A DNA stretch of 64,000 nucleotides from RGIG3701 sp030530205. Its GTDB lineage: Bacteria > Planctomycetota > Planctomycetia > Pirellulales > Thermoguttaceae. Both the position numbers and the translations under genes were made by a program. The stretch lies in the NCBI GenBank assembly GCA_030530205.1, contig JAUMVK010000001.1, positions 1 to 64,000 of the forward strand. The letters run 5' to 3'. Under the pieces are notes generated by a model, which saw nothing but the letters and a program-made list of their open reading frames with translations, searched no databases and was not told where the DNA came from. This document shows positions 51,896 through 61,156 of the stretch, piece after piece (position 1 is the first letter of the stretch; every line of letters begins with the position of its first letter).

Positions 51896-54800
51896 TCACT
51901 TCGTAAGTGTCAGCACGCCAAACGAGGCTGGACTCCATGCGGGGTAAAGACCTTCGCCCCAAAGGATGTACGCCTCGGGTTTTCGGCCGTCGCAGTCGGT
52001 CAGGCGGAGCGAAACGCCGATTTTCGTCCCGATGATCCCCGACGGGCCGCCCAGGTCGCTCCACGGCATCGCAAGTTCGTAAATCGTGCGGTTTCCGTCA
52101 CGCTTCACCACGAAATCGTAAACCGAGGAATCCTTCGCGAGTGAACCGCTCTTCAGGCCGCCCGAGTATTCCGCGGGACGGTAAAGCGTGTGCTTCCCGC
52201 TTCCGCCCGGGGCCGCCGAGCTCAAATCAAAGCAGAACGCGCGGCTTTCCTCGCCCGGCAGGCGGTTCATCGGGTGGATCGCGACTCGGACCGAGTCGTA
52301 ATTCGCACATTCCGCCTCGGTTTTCTCCGCGACGTGCCGGTCGTCAAGGACTTCCACGCCCAGGTAGAGGAAATTCTCGTCGTAGTTGAAGTACGCGGCG
52401 GCACTTGCGTTTTTCGGACTCCAGACGTAAGCCGGATCGAGGGCTTTGACCTGATTCTCGCCCAAGAGCGGGATCGGGGCCGATTTCTGGAAGTCACTCA
52501 GGTCGCCGTCGATCGAAATTTTCTCCGCGCGAGGCGCAAAGGCCGCGTAATCCGTCCCTTCGTACGGCACGAGCTGCGCATTATCGATCTCGGTCCAGCC
52601 ATCGCCCTGGCAGACAGGCGCCGCCGTAAGACTCACCGTCCCTTCCGGAAGTTCCAGACGCTTGGAAATGACCCGCCACGTCGGCTGATTCTTCGGAGCC
52701 TGGAATACCTGGAGCCAGTGCCAGTCCCAATTCTTCCCGTCCTGCGTTTTGCCGCCGAGGTTGGATCCGGTCGTCAGGTCGTCCGAGCGGACCCAGAACG
52801 AGTACACGTACTCGCCGCCGACGGTCGGGAGTTTCGGGACGCTTTGCCAGATGCTCTGGTAGCCGCCCTTTGTTTTTTCGAAGCGGTACACGAAATCCCC
52901 GTGCCCCACGGCGTCGGGGTCCTTGCACGGGACGCGCTTTCCGTTCTTTCCCGACCCGCCCCAGGCCGAGGCCGCATCGGCGTTTTGGCCTTCCGCCAGT
53001 TCAAAGCCCGGGTTCTGAAGCAGGTTTCCGATCTCCTCGGGCTTCACTGCGTTGATGACGATTCGGCGCGAAATGGCCGGGAGTTCCGCGTCCTTGAATT
53101 TCAGTGTCACGACGCCCTGCGAAACGCCGGGCTTCACGTTGGCGAGCTTCAAAATCACGGAGAGACTTTCACCCGACTTCAGCTTTTCAAACGGCATGGA
53201 CTCCATACCGAGCGAAACGGCACCGGTGACGGAACGCCCCAATCTGTTGGTGAGGCGGAGCGGGATTTCAAGAGTCTGCCCCGCCACGGTCGTGAAGGTC
53301 GGCGTTCCGCTGGCGGTTCCCGGGAACGAAAGGACGAGCTGAGCGCACAGAACGTTCGGATCACCGCCCTCCACGAAGTACGGGCTTTCCGTGAGGTTGA
53401 GCGTCACGAAACCATCCGCGTTTTTCAGTTCGGTCTCGTTCCCCTGCTGGTCGATTTTGCGGAGTTTCGCCCCTTTCCCAACGGCCAGACGGACGGTCTC
53501 CCCGCCCTTTTCGATCGACGAAACGACGAGGACGGGCCCGCGCTTCGGACGCTCGAAGAGTTTCAGTGAGTCTTTCTTTCCGACCGAAATCTCGCCGATC
53601 GGCTTCGCGTCGGCCAGCGCGTACGCGAGGACCGCAAAAGCCGTCGCCGAAGGACGCGGAGAGTGATCGGCCCAGAAAATGCTCCAGTCGCCCGATGGGG
53701 AGGCTTCACCGCCAAACAAAACGATTTTCTCGCAGCCTGCCAGAAGCTCTTCCGGGAAGTGCGTGAAGTAGAAGTCTGACTGCTCCGTCTGCTTCATCGC
53801 TTCGGAAAGCGGCATTCCCCACGTGGAAACGCCTTTGGCCGTTTCATTATCCCAAACCACGGCGTGGGAATCGGCGCCCACCGCAGCCAGATCACGCCAG
53901 GCCGCGCGGACGGAGCTTCCCGTTCCGTAGTGGACCGGCAAAATGTCCGTGAACTCCATGATCCCCGCATCGATCAAATTCTGGCGGAAAGTCTGCGGCC
54001 AAAGCCCGCCCGCGATCTGGTTCCGGAGTTTCGGATTCACCTTTTTCGAGGCCGCGTCGGCGACCCGGCAGAAACGCAAATATTCGGCGACAGGATCGGC
54101 GCAGGCGTCGCCCGGAACGATTTCGTTTTGCCACTCGAAGCCGATGATTTCGTTCCCGAATTCTTTCGTCAGGCGCGTAATGATCCGTTCCACGTCGGCG
54201 TCAAGGACCGGGAAGGCTTTGAACTGGCCGCCGTAGCACGTCGGGTTTTGGATCGCCCAGACCGGGAAACCGTCGAAGATGAGCCACGCCTGAATGTGAT
54301 TTTTGCGCAGAACGGCCAGTTTCTCGTGCATGTTCTTGAAGGCCGCTTCATTGAAAACGCCTCGCTGCGGTTCAAAGTCTTTCCACGCCATCCAGACGCG
54401 GCAGACGCTCATCCCGAGCCGACGCGCGGCACGGGCGGCTTCTTCGTCCCCGAAAAACTTCTGCCCACCGAACGGGGTCGGGCCGCCGCCGATGATTTTC
54501 GCCAGATCCGGGATCCGGGCGAACGTGACCTCACGGGCGTCTTTTCCAGCGATCTCGGCGTGGAAAAGGAACGTTCCTTTTTCGTTGAGCTTCAGCGGGA
54601 TCTGGAGCTTTTTCCCATCTTTCGGCGGGAAAGTCCCGGAGCCCGAAAGGAGGGTTTTCCCCTCAATATTTTTAACGTTCCAGGTGAGTTTCTCGTTTTG
54701 GAGCGTTTGGCCTTTTTCCGTCGCGCGGACGTTCATCACGACCGGCTCGTCGTAAGTGAAAAGGTTCCCGGGCGCCGAAGTGTACAGCGTGAAGCAGTTC

Positions 54801-55669
54801 CCCACTCCCCGGAAAACGGGAAGCCCGCGCCGGGTCTGCCACGGCCAGTTTTTCTTGTCGCGGCCCTTGAGCTGCCCCACGAGGAGAAGCTGGTCGCCCA
54901 TTTTACCCTTTTCGAGCGGTTCGTCAGCGTACGCCTGGGGAAGCGTCAGTTCCCATTGGGTCTTCACGCGCTTTCCGATCTCGCACTCCGTGTCGCGGAT
55001 CCCGCAGCGGCCCGATTTGTGCGTGCGGTTTTTCTCGTACTTTCCGTCCGGGCAGTCGATCCACGGACCCATGACCCAGATGGAAAGCGTCGTTTTGCCC
55101 CAATCGTCGGACGGGTCAATGTAATATTCCCCCGGAATCACGATTTTCTCGCCGCTTTTCCAGACGGGCTTCCCGCCGTCCGGGCTTTGCGGATCACCGA
55201 GGATCAGCCAGCTTTTCCGGAACGTGGCGGTCGCTGGGCGCATCGTCGCGCGGACCTCGTCATTCATTTCGGGCAAAACGACCGGCCCAAACGCTTTGAG
55301 CGACGCTTCGTCCCACCCTTTGGTCGTGAGGAAGTATATCGGCTGGACCCCTTTGTCGTCGGCCTGGTAGTCGGGCATTTTGTAGCGGAAAACCAGCGTT
55401 TCACCACTTTTCGCGGGTTTCGGAGCGCCGCCCCACGACGCGTAACCGATGTAATTGCCCTTCTGCGACCAGTGCAAATCCCCGCCGATTTTCTGGCCGT
55501 CCGGGATCTTTTTGGGGGTGATTTTCACCTCGAAGTTCTGACCGGGAACCGCCGTTTTGGGGGCTTCGATCTTGAGCCAATCGGTTTCCACGACCTGCTG
55601 CGAGAACAATTCAGTGCTGATAAAAAAGCAGAGGACGAGCAAAAAAGCGAACGAAAAACGAAGTTTCAT
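51896..55669 (-). CDS. very large exported glycoside hydrolase (clan A, GH39-like) with CBM9-like end
   Basis: A 1257-residue exported protein. Signal peptide FAFLLVLCFFISTELFSQ; residues about 25-400 are beta-sandwich domains; residues about 405-690 form a TIM barrel with WMAWKDFEPQRGVF, EWQNEIVPG (probable acid/base Glu after Asn) and VVWDNETAKGVSTWG (probable nucleophile region), typical of clan GH-A enzymes such as GH39. Further beta-sandwich domains and a C-terminal CBM9-like domain (ISIDGDLSDFQKSAPIP, YFNYDENFLYLGVEVLDD) follow. It should act on an extracellular polysaccharide. The kinase gene is directly downstream. Substrate cannot be told. Confidence 0.82.
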   Translation of the reverse strand: MKLRFSFAFLLVLCFFISTELFSQQVVETDWLKIEAPKTAVPGQNFEVKITPKKIPDGQKIGGDLHWSQKGNYIGYASWGGAPKPAKSGETLVFRYKMPDYQADDKGVQPIYFLTTKGWDEASLKAFGPVVLPEMNDEVRATMRPATATFRKSWLILGDPQSPDGGKPVWKSGEKIVIPGEYYIDPSDDWGKTTLSIWVMGPWIDCPDGKYEKNRTHKSGRCGIRDTECEIGKRVKTQWELTLPQAYADEPLEKGKMGDQLLLVGQLKGRDKKNWPWQTRRGLPVFRGVGNCFTLYTSAPGNLFTYDEPVVMNVRATEKGQTLQNEKLTWNVKNIEGKTLLSGSGTFPPKDGKKLQIPLKLNEKGTFLFHAEIAGKDAREVTFARIPDLAKIIGGGPTPFGGQKFFGDEEAARAARRLGMSVCRVWMAWKDFEPQRGVFNEAAFKNMHEKLAVLRKNHIQAWLIFDGFPVWAIQNPTCYGGQFKAFPVLDADVERIITRLTKEFGNEIIGFEWQNEIVPGDACADPVAEYLRFCRVADAASKKVNPKLRNQIAGGLWPQTFRQNLIDAGIMEFTDILPVHYGTGSSVRAAWRDLAAVGADSHAVVWDNETAKGVSTWGMPLSEAMKQTEQSDFYFTHFPEELLAGCEKIVLFGGEASPSGDWSIFWADHSPRPSATAFAVLAYALADAKPIGEISVGKKDSLKLFERPKRGPVLVVSSIEKGGETVRLAVGKGAKLRKIDQQGNETELKNADGFVTLNLTESPYFVEGGDPNVLCAQLVLSFPGTASGTPTFTTVAGQTLEIPLRLTNRLGRSVTGAVSLGMESMPFEKLKSGESLSVILKLANVKPGVSQGVVTLKFKDAELPAISRRIVINAVKPEEIGNLLQNPGFELAEGQNADAASAWGGSGKNGKRVPCKDPDAVGHGDFVYRFEKTKGGYQSIWQSVPKLPTVGGEYVYSFWVRSDDLTTGSNLGGKTQDGKNWDWHWLQVFQAPKNQPTWRVISKRLELPEGTVSLTAAPVCQGDGWTEIDNAQLVPYEGTDYAAFAPRAEKISIDGDLSDFQKSAPIPLLGENQVKALDPAYVWSPKNASAAAYFNYDENFLYLGVEVLDDRHVAEKTEAECANYDSVRVAIHPMNRLPGEESRAFCFDLSSAAPGGSGKHTLYRPAEYSGGLKSGSLAKDSSVYDFVVKRDGNRTIYELAMPWSDLGGPSGIIGTKIGVSLRLTDCDGRKPEAYILWGEGLYPAWSPASFGVLTLTK

Positions 55670-55810
55670 GAATCGGATCCTTTGTGCGAGAGTAAAAAAG
55701 CGTTCGATTCCATTTTATCCCAAGAGCGGTGAAAAGTCAAGTATTCACGAGAAATTTTTGAAAGTTTTTCGGGAGAAAAGCGGATTAATCGAAATCCGTG
55801 TCCTAAAAAA

Positions 55811-56779
55811 CTAAAAGAAACACGACTTCAAATCATAAAGTACACTCCGGAAGGGTTCCGGATGCGTGAAGTACCCGCCGTTGATCAGCTCACGCAGGAT
55901 GAAACCCGGGTGGTGTTTCGAGGCCTCCATTCGGGCGAGGAAATGACGCTTGTGGTGGCGCAGACTTCGTAAAAAACGCTCCGTGCGCGGAGTCGGCGGG
56001 AGGGAAAGCGTGAACGTTTCGAGTGCGTTGATCAGCGTCGGGTGAGTGGTTTCCAACGTTTCGATGAATGAGTTGAAGTAGTGCCACTGCGAGGGATTTT
56101 CCCGCAGAAAAGCCACCGTCGGCGCCGTTGAGTTGTTCTGACCGTGAAGCCGGTACTGGATCAGAGGCTCCGGCAGAAAGGCGAGTTTTGAGCTAAGCGC
56201 GAACGTGAGGTAAAACCAGACGTCGTGGCACGCGATCCCCTCGGGAATCGGAAGCGACAGGGCCAAAAATTCCCGTCGAAGCGCCATCGTACAGCCGGTC
56301 CAGAGCGTCATTTCCAGATCTTCCGGGAAGAAAAACCGCCAAAAATCGCGCAGGTGCATTCGTGTGACGAACTCGCTCAGGTTCATCTCCTGGTCGTTTC
56401 CTTCGGCGTCGATGATCCGGGCGTCGGAAGTCACCAGACCGAGGACCGGGTCGGCTTCGAACGCCTCAAGGATCCGCTGAATACGTGACGGAAACCATAC
56501 ATCGTCGTGGTCCGCAAGAAAAAGGACGTCACCGCGGCAGAGGGAAACGGCCTGACCGAAATTCTGCGTGTAGCCGAGATTCTGCGGGTTTTTCTGAATT
56601 CTGACCGGGAAAGGAACTTCCGCCGCCCACCGTTCCAGGATCGCGAGCGTTTCATCTGTCGAGCCGTCGTCGCAGACCACCACCTCCCCCGGCAGCACCG
56701 TCTGTGAGGCGATACTGGCGAGCTGAATCGGTAAAAAGCGCGCGCTGTTAAACGTGCAAATGGCGACGGATGTTTGCAT
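55811..56779 (-). CDS. family 2 glycosyltransferase (rhamnosyl/galactosyl type)
   Basis: A 322-residue GT-A enzyme. The N-terminal VAICTFNSARFLPIQL, VVCDDGSTDETL and the LADHDDVWFP metal site are typical of GT2 enzymes adding rhamnose or other sugars to surface glycans. No membrane helix, so it probably acts at the cytoplasmic face. Starts four bases after the cytochrome gene, so it is the third gene of the operon acetyltransferase-cytochrome-glycosyltransferase. The C-terminal 100 residues are His-rich (RHHKRHF). Confidence 0.9.
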   Translation of the reverse strand: MQTSVAICTFNSARFLPIQLASIASQTVLPGEVVVCDDGSTDETLAILERWAAEVPFPVRIQKNPQNLGYTQNFGQAVSLCRGDVLFLADHDDVWFPSRIQRILEAFEADPVLGLVTSDARIIDAEGNDQEMNLSEFVTRMHLRDFWRFFFPEDLEMTLWTGCTMALRREFLALSLPIPEGIACHDVWFYLTFALSSKLAFLPEPLIQYRLHGQNNSTAPTVAFLRENPSQWHYFNSFIETLETTHPTLINALETFTLSLPPTPRTERFLRSLRHHKRHFLARMEASKHHPGFILRELINGGYFTHPEPFRSVLYDLKSCFF

Positions 56780-56783
56780 GGGG

Positions 56784-58691
56784 TTAAAGTGAAAGCACGA
56801 ACGCTTCCAAATCTTTGAGTTCTGAATCGGTCAGTGGAGCTGTAAAGCCGTGTTTTCCTTCTTTCAAAAGGTCGAAAATCGTCCGAAACCGCCCATCGTG
56901 CAGATACGGAGCGGTCCGCCAGCACTCCCGGAGGGTCGGCGTATCGAGCGGTCGCGTCTCGTAAATCGTTCCTGTTCCAACGTCGTGAAGTTTGCAGTCC
57001 GTATAAAATTCCCCTGTGTGGCACGAGGCGCACTGGGTTTTCGGGCCGAAGAAAAGACGGTGACCTCGCTGAATGGCGGCGTTCACCTCCGGGTTTTCTT
57101 CCGCCTCGCGCAAAATCGGCGCTTTGCGTGCTTTGAGGGCGGAAAGGTAAGCGTCGATGGCTAGCGCGTCCTTTTCACACGGCTCGGTGAAGTGGATCAG
57201 CTCGATTCCTTTCCGGACGGCGGCTTCGGCGTTCTCGCGGACTCCCGTGGCCATCGCAGGGGCCGTGAAGTGGGCGTAAAGCAGACTTTTCGTGTTCTTC
57301 GGCGTGCCGGAACCGTCGTTCAGGAGGTCCCAGTTCAGCGCGTCCGACCGGGCGTCCGGATGGCAGGTCGCGCAGCTCTGCCAGTGTTCGTAGCAGAGAA
57401 AACCGTCATTAAAAAGGCATTCGCCCACACGCGCCAGGGAGGGACGGGGAAACGTCCCGTTTTGGCGGAATTGAACGGTTCGACCTGAATTGAACGGGTT
57501 TTCGGCGAGCAGAATTCGGTCAACCGAGTCAGAAAAGACACAAGCCACGTAGGCGTAAAGGCGTTTCTGGCCGTTCTCCTCGCTTTCCTCGCCGATCGTG
57601 ACGGCTCTAGGCCCTTTGCCTGACGTGGAAACGCGGCGTTGAACCGGGATCAAATCTCCCGCATGGTCGGGCGTGGCGCCAATGGACGGGAATGGAGCGA
57701 GACTATTACGGAAATGCGGGTGCATCGCGACACGGTCGATAACGCTTACTTCCATCGTACCGGCGTGCGATATCACGAGCCAACGCCCATCTTTTGAGCA
57801 AGCGATCCCCCACGGATTCGCAGCGGCGAATTCCAGATGGTCGAGTGTTAGCGTTCCTTCCCGCTCACCAGTCTGAATATTGATAAAACTCACCGCGTTC
57901 ATGTTGATCCAGCCACCTTTGACCTGACCGGTAGGGATAGCATAGCTCCCCATCGAGTGCAGAACGTACGCGTACAAACCATCAGGAGAGACACACACGC
58001 CGCGCATATTAATCGTTCCGTTCGGAAACTCGACCAAGTGCGTTTCCTGTGTCTCCAAATTTACGAGAACGGCATGACCTGGAAGCCAGTACTCATCTGC
58101 TGCATGTTCATTGATGAGGAGATTGGAAACGACCAGTGTTTTCCCATCGGGTGTGACCGCGCACGCGAAGGGCTCACGAATCATTGGGATTTTCTGAATG
58201 ACGGTGCGTTTTTTGAGGTCCACGCTTTCCACACGGTTCTGAAATCGGGCGCAAAGGTAAACGCATGTATCGTTGGGTGCGAGAACCGGGGATCGAGGCC
58301 CTTCTCCGACTTCGGTCTGCCAAAGTATTTCACCCGTCTGAGCGTCAAGGCAGAGCAGAGCCGGATTTTTGAGCGTGGGGGCAGGGTGTGTAGGAAGGAG
58401 CGACTGTGTGTTGGGGTCACACGTGACGTAAAGCCGCTTCCCATTACGGGAAAGCGTCAAGCCTGTCGGGGAAGCGGGAAGCGGGATCCGCTGGAAAACA
58501 GAATCAAAGCGGGTTTCCGTTTTGCGAATTTCAGAGGAATCGAAGCAGGCGGTGAAGAGCGTGGAACCGTCTGGTGAAAGTGCAACATCGCAAGGTCCCA
58601 GCCAGTCTTGAGCCTGTAAACCCTGGAAGTGAACGAAAACACAAATACAGAAAGTGATAATCAAGGGAAAAGAGAGAGGGAAAGTGTTCAT
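56784..58691 (-). CDS. beta-propeller protein fused to a di-heme cytochrome c (MauG/CCP-like)
   Basis: A 635-residue exported protein. After a signal peptide (LIITFCICVFVHFQGLQAQ) there is a seven-bladed YVTN-type propeller (DVALSPDGSTLFTACFDSS, VCVSPDGLYAYVLH) and then a di-heme cytochrome domain with two CxxCH sites, CATCH near residue 440 and CASCH near 555, ending in the peroxidase-like TPTLRECWRTAPYLHDGRF. Heme and periplasmic location are inferred from these motifs. The start at 58691 has GAGAGGA seven bases upstream; a start at 58709 would overlap the previous stop as ATGA and remains possible. Second gene of a three-gene operon. Confidence 0.88.
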   Translation of the reverse strand: MNTFPLSFPLIITFCICVFVHFQGLQAQDWLGPCDVALSPDGSTLFTACFDSSEIRKTETRFDSVFQRIPLPASPTGLTLSRNGKRLYVTCDPNTQSLLPTHPAPTLKNPALLCLDAQTGEILWQTEVGEGPRSPVLAPNDTCVYLCARFQNRVESVDLKKRTVIQKIPMIREPFACAVTPDGKTLVVSNLLINEHAADEYWLPGHAVLVNLETQETHLVEFPNGTINMRGVCVSPDGLYAYVLHSMGSYAIPTGQVKGGWINMNAVSFINIQTGEREGTLTLDHLEFAAANPWGIACSKDGRWLVISHAGTMEVSVIDRVAMHPHFRNSLAPFPSIGATPDHAGDLIPVQRRVSTSGKGPRAVTIGEESEENGQKRLYAYVACVFSDSVDRILLAENPFNSGRTVQFRQNGTFPRPSLARVGECLFNDGFLCYEHWQSCATCHPDARSDALNWDLLNDGSGTPKNTKSLLYAHFTAPAMATGVRENAEAAVRKGIELIHFTEPCEKDALAIDAYLSALKARKAPILREAEENPEVNAAIQRGHRLFFGPKTQCASCHTGEFYTDCKLHDVGTGTIYETRPLDTPTLRECWRTAPYLHDGRFRTIFDLLKEGKHGFTAPLTDSELKDLEAFVLSL

Positions 58692-58705
58692 TTTCCGATC
58701 CTCTC

Positions 58706-59854
58706 TCATTTGGAGTACTCGTAAAGTTCGTATTCTTTGTAGGGGATCCCACCACAGCGCTCAATGACCACATTCACCGCCTGATTGTCGCGATAGGTCC
58801 ACCCCAGTTCAGCTCCCTGGTAACCACTTTCAAGACCACGCCTCAGTGTGTTATACACGAGGATCTCCACGATCCCACGCCGACGGTATGCCGGATCAAC
58901 ACACATGACCAGCATACGGCAGGAAGTGATTTTTCGGCGGTAATACAAAAATTTCAGAAATCCAAACGGGAATAATGTACCATTCAAATGGATGAGTACC
59001 TCGTTCAGGTCTGGAAGTGTGATGGAAAATCCAACAGGCTTTTCTCCGTCAAATGCCAAAAATACGTGATTCGGGTCTGCATGCTGCACCATCTGGTGTG
59101 CCATGAGTTCCATTTCCCCAAGGCTCAGCTCCGCATACTGCCAGTTGTCACGCATGGAAGTATTATATACTTCGCGGCAGATAAGAATTTCTTTTTCAAA
59201 ATTCGTTGGATCGAAGGAACGGTAGGTGATCGAAGAACGCTTCTGGAACCAGTCGATGCGTTTCTGCCATTTTTGAAGCATTTCGTCGGAGCGTCCGAAC
59301 CACCACGCGTAAAGTCCCTGACACTTGACCGCTCCCGCGTCCCGAACAATACGATCGTAATATTGGGGGTTATAACACATCCCGATCTTCGGGGGGGTAT
59401 CGAATCCCTTGGACAGCAGACCCATGTCGTAATTGGTCGAGAAAGTCATGGGGCCAATGATTTTTTCACGGCCGTAATTTTCGTGGGACCAGTCATAAGC
59501 CGCGTCCAGCAGGGCCTTGGCCACTTGGGGATCCTCAACGCACTCGAACATTCCCCAGGTGCCGAGATTTGTTTCCTTGCGTTTATTGGTTACAGGATCG
59601 TCCGCAGCAAGCACACGTCCCACAGGCTGTCCGTCTCGTAACGCCAGGAACGCCTGCGCAAAACCGAATTCATAAAAGGGATGTTTTGCGCGGTCCAGAA
59701 AAGTATAAACTTCCCTTTTCAAGGGTGGAACCCAGTTCGGATCGTTCTTATAAATCGTCCAGGGGAAATCTACAAACGCTTTGCGCAAGGTAGGCGTGGT
59801 TACCGGCAAAATCTGTATTTCGGACCGAGTTGAATTGGAGGCTGATGCGTTCAT
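58706..59854 (-). CDS. GNAT-family N-acetyltransferase-like protein
   Basis: A 382-residue protein with the features of a large GNAT family: PWTIYKNDPNWVPPLKREV near the start, FGFAQAFLALRDGQPVGRVLA, and at the C-terminal end the acetyl-CoA-binding MCVDPAYRRRGIVEILVYNT. The family is widespread and its acceptor is unknown. No signal peptide. First gene of the operon with the cytochrome and the glycosyltransferase; its stop codon overlaps the frame of the next gene. A TATACT-like -10 lies just upstream of the start. Confidence 0.82.
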   Translation of the reverse strand: MNASASNSTRSEIQILPVTTPTLRKAFVDFPWTIYKNDPNWVPPLKREVYTFLDRAKHPFYEFGFAQAFLALRDGQPVGRVLAADDPVTNKRKETNLGTWGMFECVEDPQVAKALLDAAYDWSHENYGREKIIGPMTFSTNYDMGLLSKGFDTPPKIGMCYNPQYYDRIVRDAGAVKCQGLYAWWFGRSDEMLQKWQKRIDWFQKRSSITYRSFDPTNFEKEILICREVYNTSMRDNWQYAELSLGEMELMAHQMVQHADPNHVFLAFDGEKPVGFSITLPDLNEVLIHLNGTLFPFGFLKFLYYRRKITSCRMLVMCVDPAYRRRGIVEILVYNTLRRGLESGYQGAELGWTYRDNQAVNVVIERCGGIPYKEYELYEYSK

Positions 59855-59915
59855 TTGTGTATGATAGTATATTTACGAAATCAGGCAGCGGCTGGACTGC
59901 CAGACATAAACTATT

Positions 59916-60908
59916 CTATTCCTCTGATGATTCTGTTTCTTCTTTCGCGTCTTTTTCGTTGGCTTTTTCGACTTCAAGACCGGAATCTGACGGGTCCATG
60001 GGCAAGGAGCCGTCTTCTGTGTACATGTCGTTATGCTGGGTGTAGGAAACTCGGAAGCAAAGGAGTTTTTGCTCGGTTCCCGATTCTGCTTCTTCATCCG
60101 TAAAGAAGAAAGAACCAACGTTTCCGCTCATTTCCGGGCGGGAAGTCATGACGACGAACTGCCCTGGCTGAACGGTAATTTCGCTGCGCAGGGAGTCAAA
60201 CGCACGTTTCGGGCGTGCAGTCGCCATGGTGACGGAGCCCGCATCGTACTGAAAAGTCTGACGCGGCTGCCCGTGCTGGACTTCCGGCAAAAGGTCCAGT
60301 GTGACACTCCCATCCCCTCGGGTTTGGGTGCGAATGACCATTACCGCCTGACCATCGTTGAACGTTTCGCCGCCCAAAGCCCCATTCTCATTAAAAAGAA
60401 TTGTGGACTGTTTTTTCACGTTCGAAACATTCACTTCGTTTTTCTGGCCGTTGCGGGAGGCGATCGTCTTGCGCATAACGGTCTGATTCGTCAGTTCATC
60501 CAATCGAATCGTCGTAACGATTTGCGAGGGATCTACGTCATCCCGGGTTTTCAAAATTCTCAAAAATGACGACGGAAGCTGATTTCCGATCACCCCGGCA
60601 CGAAAACCATTCACGGCAAGTTCCCGACGCAGTGATGCCGAAAATATCTGCTCATCGACGTCCTTCCAAAGGGTGGTGTTCAGTTCCTCATCATTGAACG
60701 GGCAGCGAACGATGAAAACCTCAAGAACTACCGTTTCGGAATTGGCGAGCCGACCGGAAAGGAGGAAGGAATCATCCTGAACCGGAGTGACCGTCGCGCT
60801 CTTTCTGAGCAGCATCATATCGGGCTGACAACCTGGAAAAGCAATAAATCCCAGCGTCAGACAAACGGCTGCGCAAAGGAAGCGGATTGGCGAGGCGGTC
60901 GGACTCAT
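59916..60908 (-). CDS. planctomycete lipoprotein of unknown function
   Basis: A 330-residue lipoprotein. Signal peptide FLCAAVCLTLGFIAFPGC with lipobox AFPGC; the mature part is mixed alpha/beta with the repeated idea of arguments listed in pairs (FNDEELNTTLWKDVDEQIFS, RPKRAFDSLRSEITVQPGQF) and an acidic end (EKANEKDAKEETESSEE). I do not recognise a domain, though the plan recalls planctomycete outer-membrane lipoproteins. A consensus promoter lies 44 nt upstream. Lies between the GNAT operon and aroA. Confidence 0.65.
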   Translation of the reverse strand: MSPTASPIRFLCAAVCLTLGFIAFPGCQPDMMLLRKSATVTPVQDDSFLLSGRLANSETVVLEVFIVRCPFNDEELNTTLWKDVDEQIFSASLRRELAVNGFRAGVIGNQLPSSFLRILKTRDDVDPSQIVTTIRLDELTNQTVMRKTIASRNGQKNEVNVSNVKKQSTILFNENGALGGETFNDGQAVMVIRTQTRGDGSVTLDLLPEVQHGQPRQTFQYDAGSVTMATARPKRAFDSLRSEITVQPGQFVVMTSRPEMSGNVGSFFFTDEEAESGTEQKLLCFRVSYTQHNDMYTEDGSLPMDPSDSGLEVEKANEKDAKEETESSEE

Positions 60909-60951
60909 TGCTTAAATCGGTAAAATAAACAGTCAGGCTGAAATTTTATTC

Positions 60952-60980
60952 AGTGTAACTCTTTTACCTCATTTTGTCAA
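60952..60980 (-). promoter_or_regulatory. promoter of the lipoprotein gene
   Basis: Minus strand TTGACA (60975-60980), 17-nt spacer, TACACT (60952-60957). Confidence 0.8.
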
Positions 60981-61156
60981 TGTGTATTTTCTCTTTTAAT
61001 CGGTTTTTTTTGTGAAAAATCAAGATTCTGTTTGGTATTTCCGATTTACTCATCAGAGTTCAAATCAGGAATTGGGAGTTTGAAAATCCGGATCACTCAT
61101 TCTTCTTTCCCAATCCTTTATTCCTTCGTTCCTGTCTTTGCCAGTTCAATTTCGTC

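Noticed and set aside
52190..53569. 459-codon and similar long open frames on the plus strand opposite the glycoside hydrolase (also 53864-55732)
   Set aside because: Translation is rich in Arg, Phe and Val without domains, as expected of the antisense of a GC-rich gene; no start signal.
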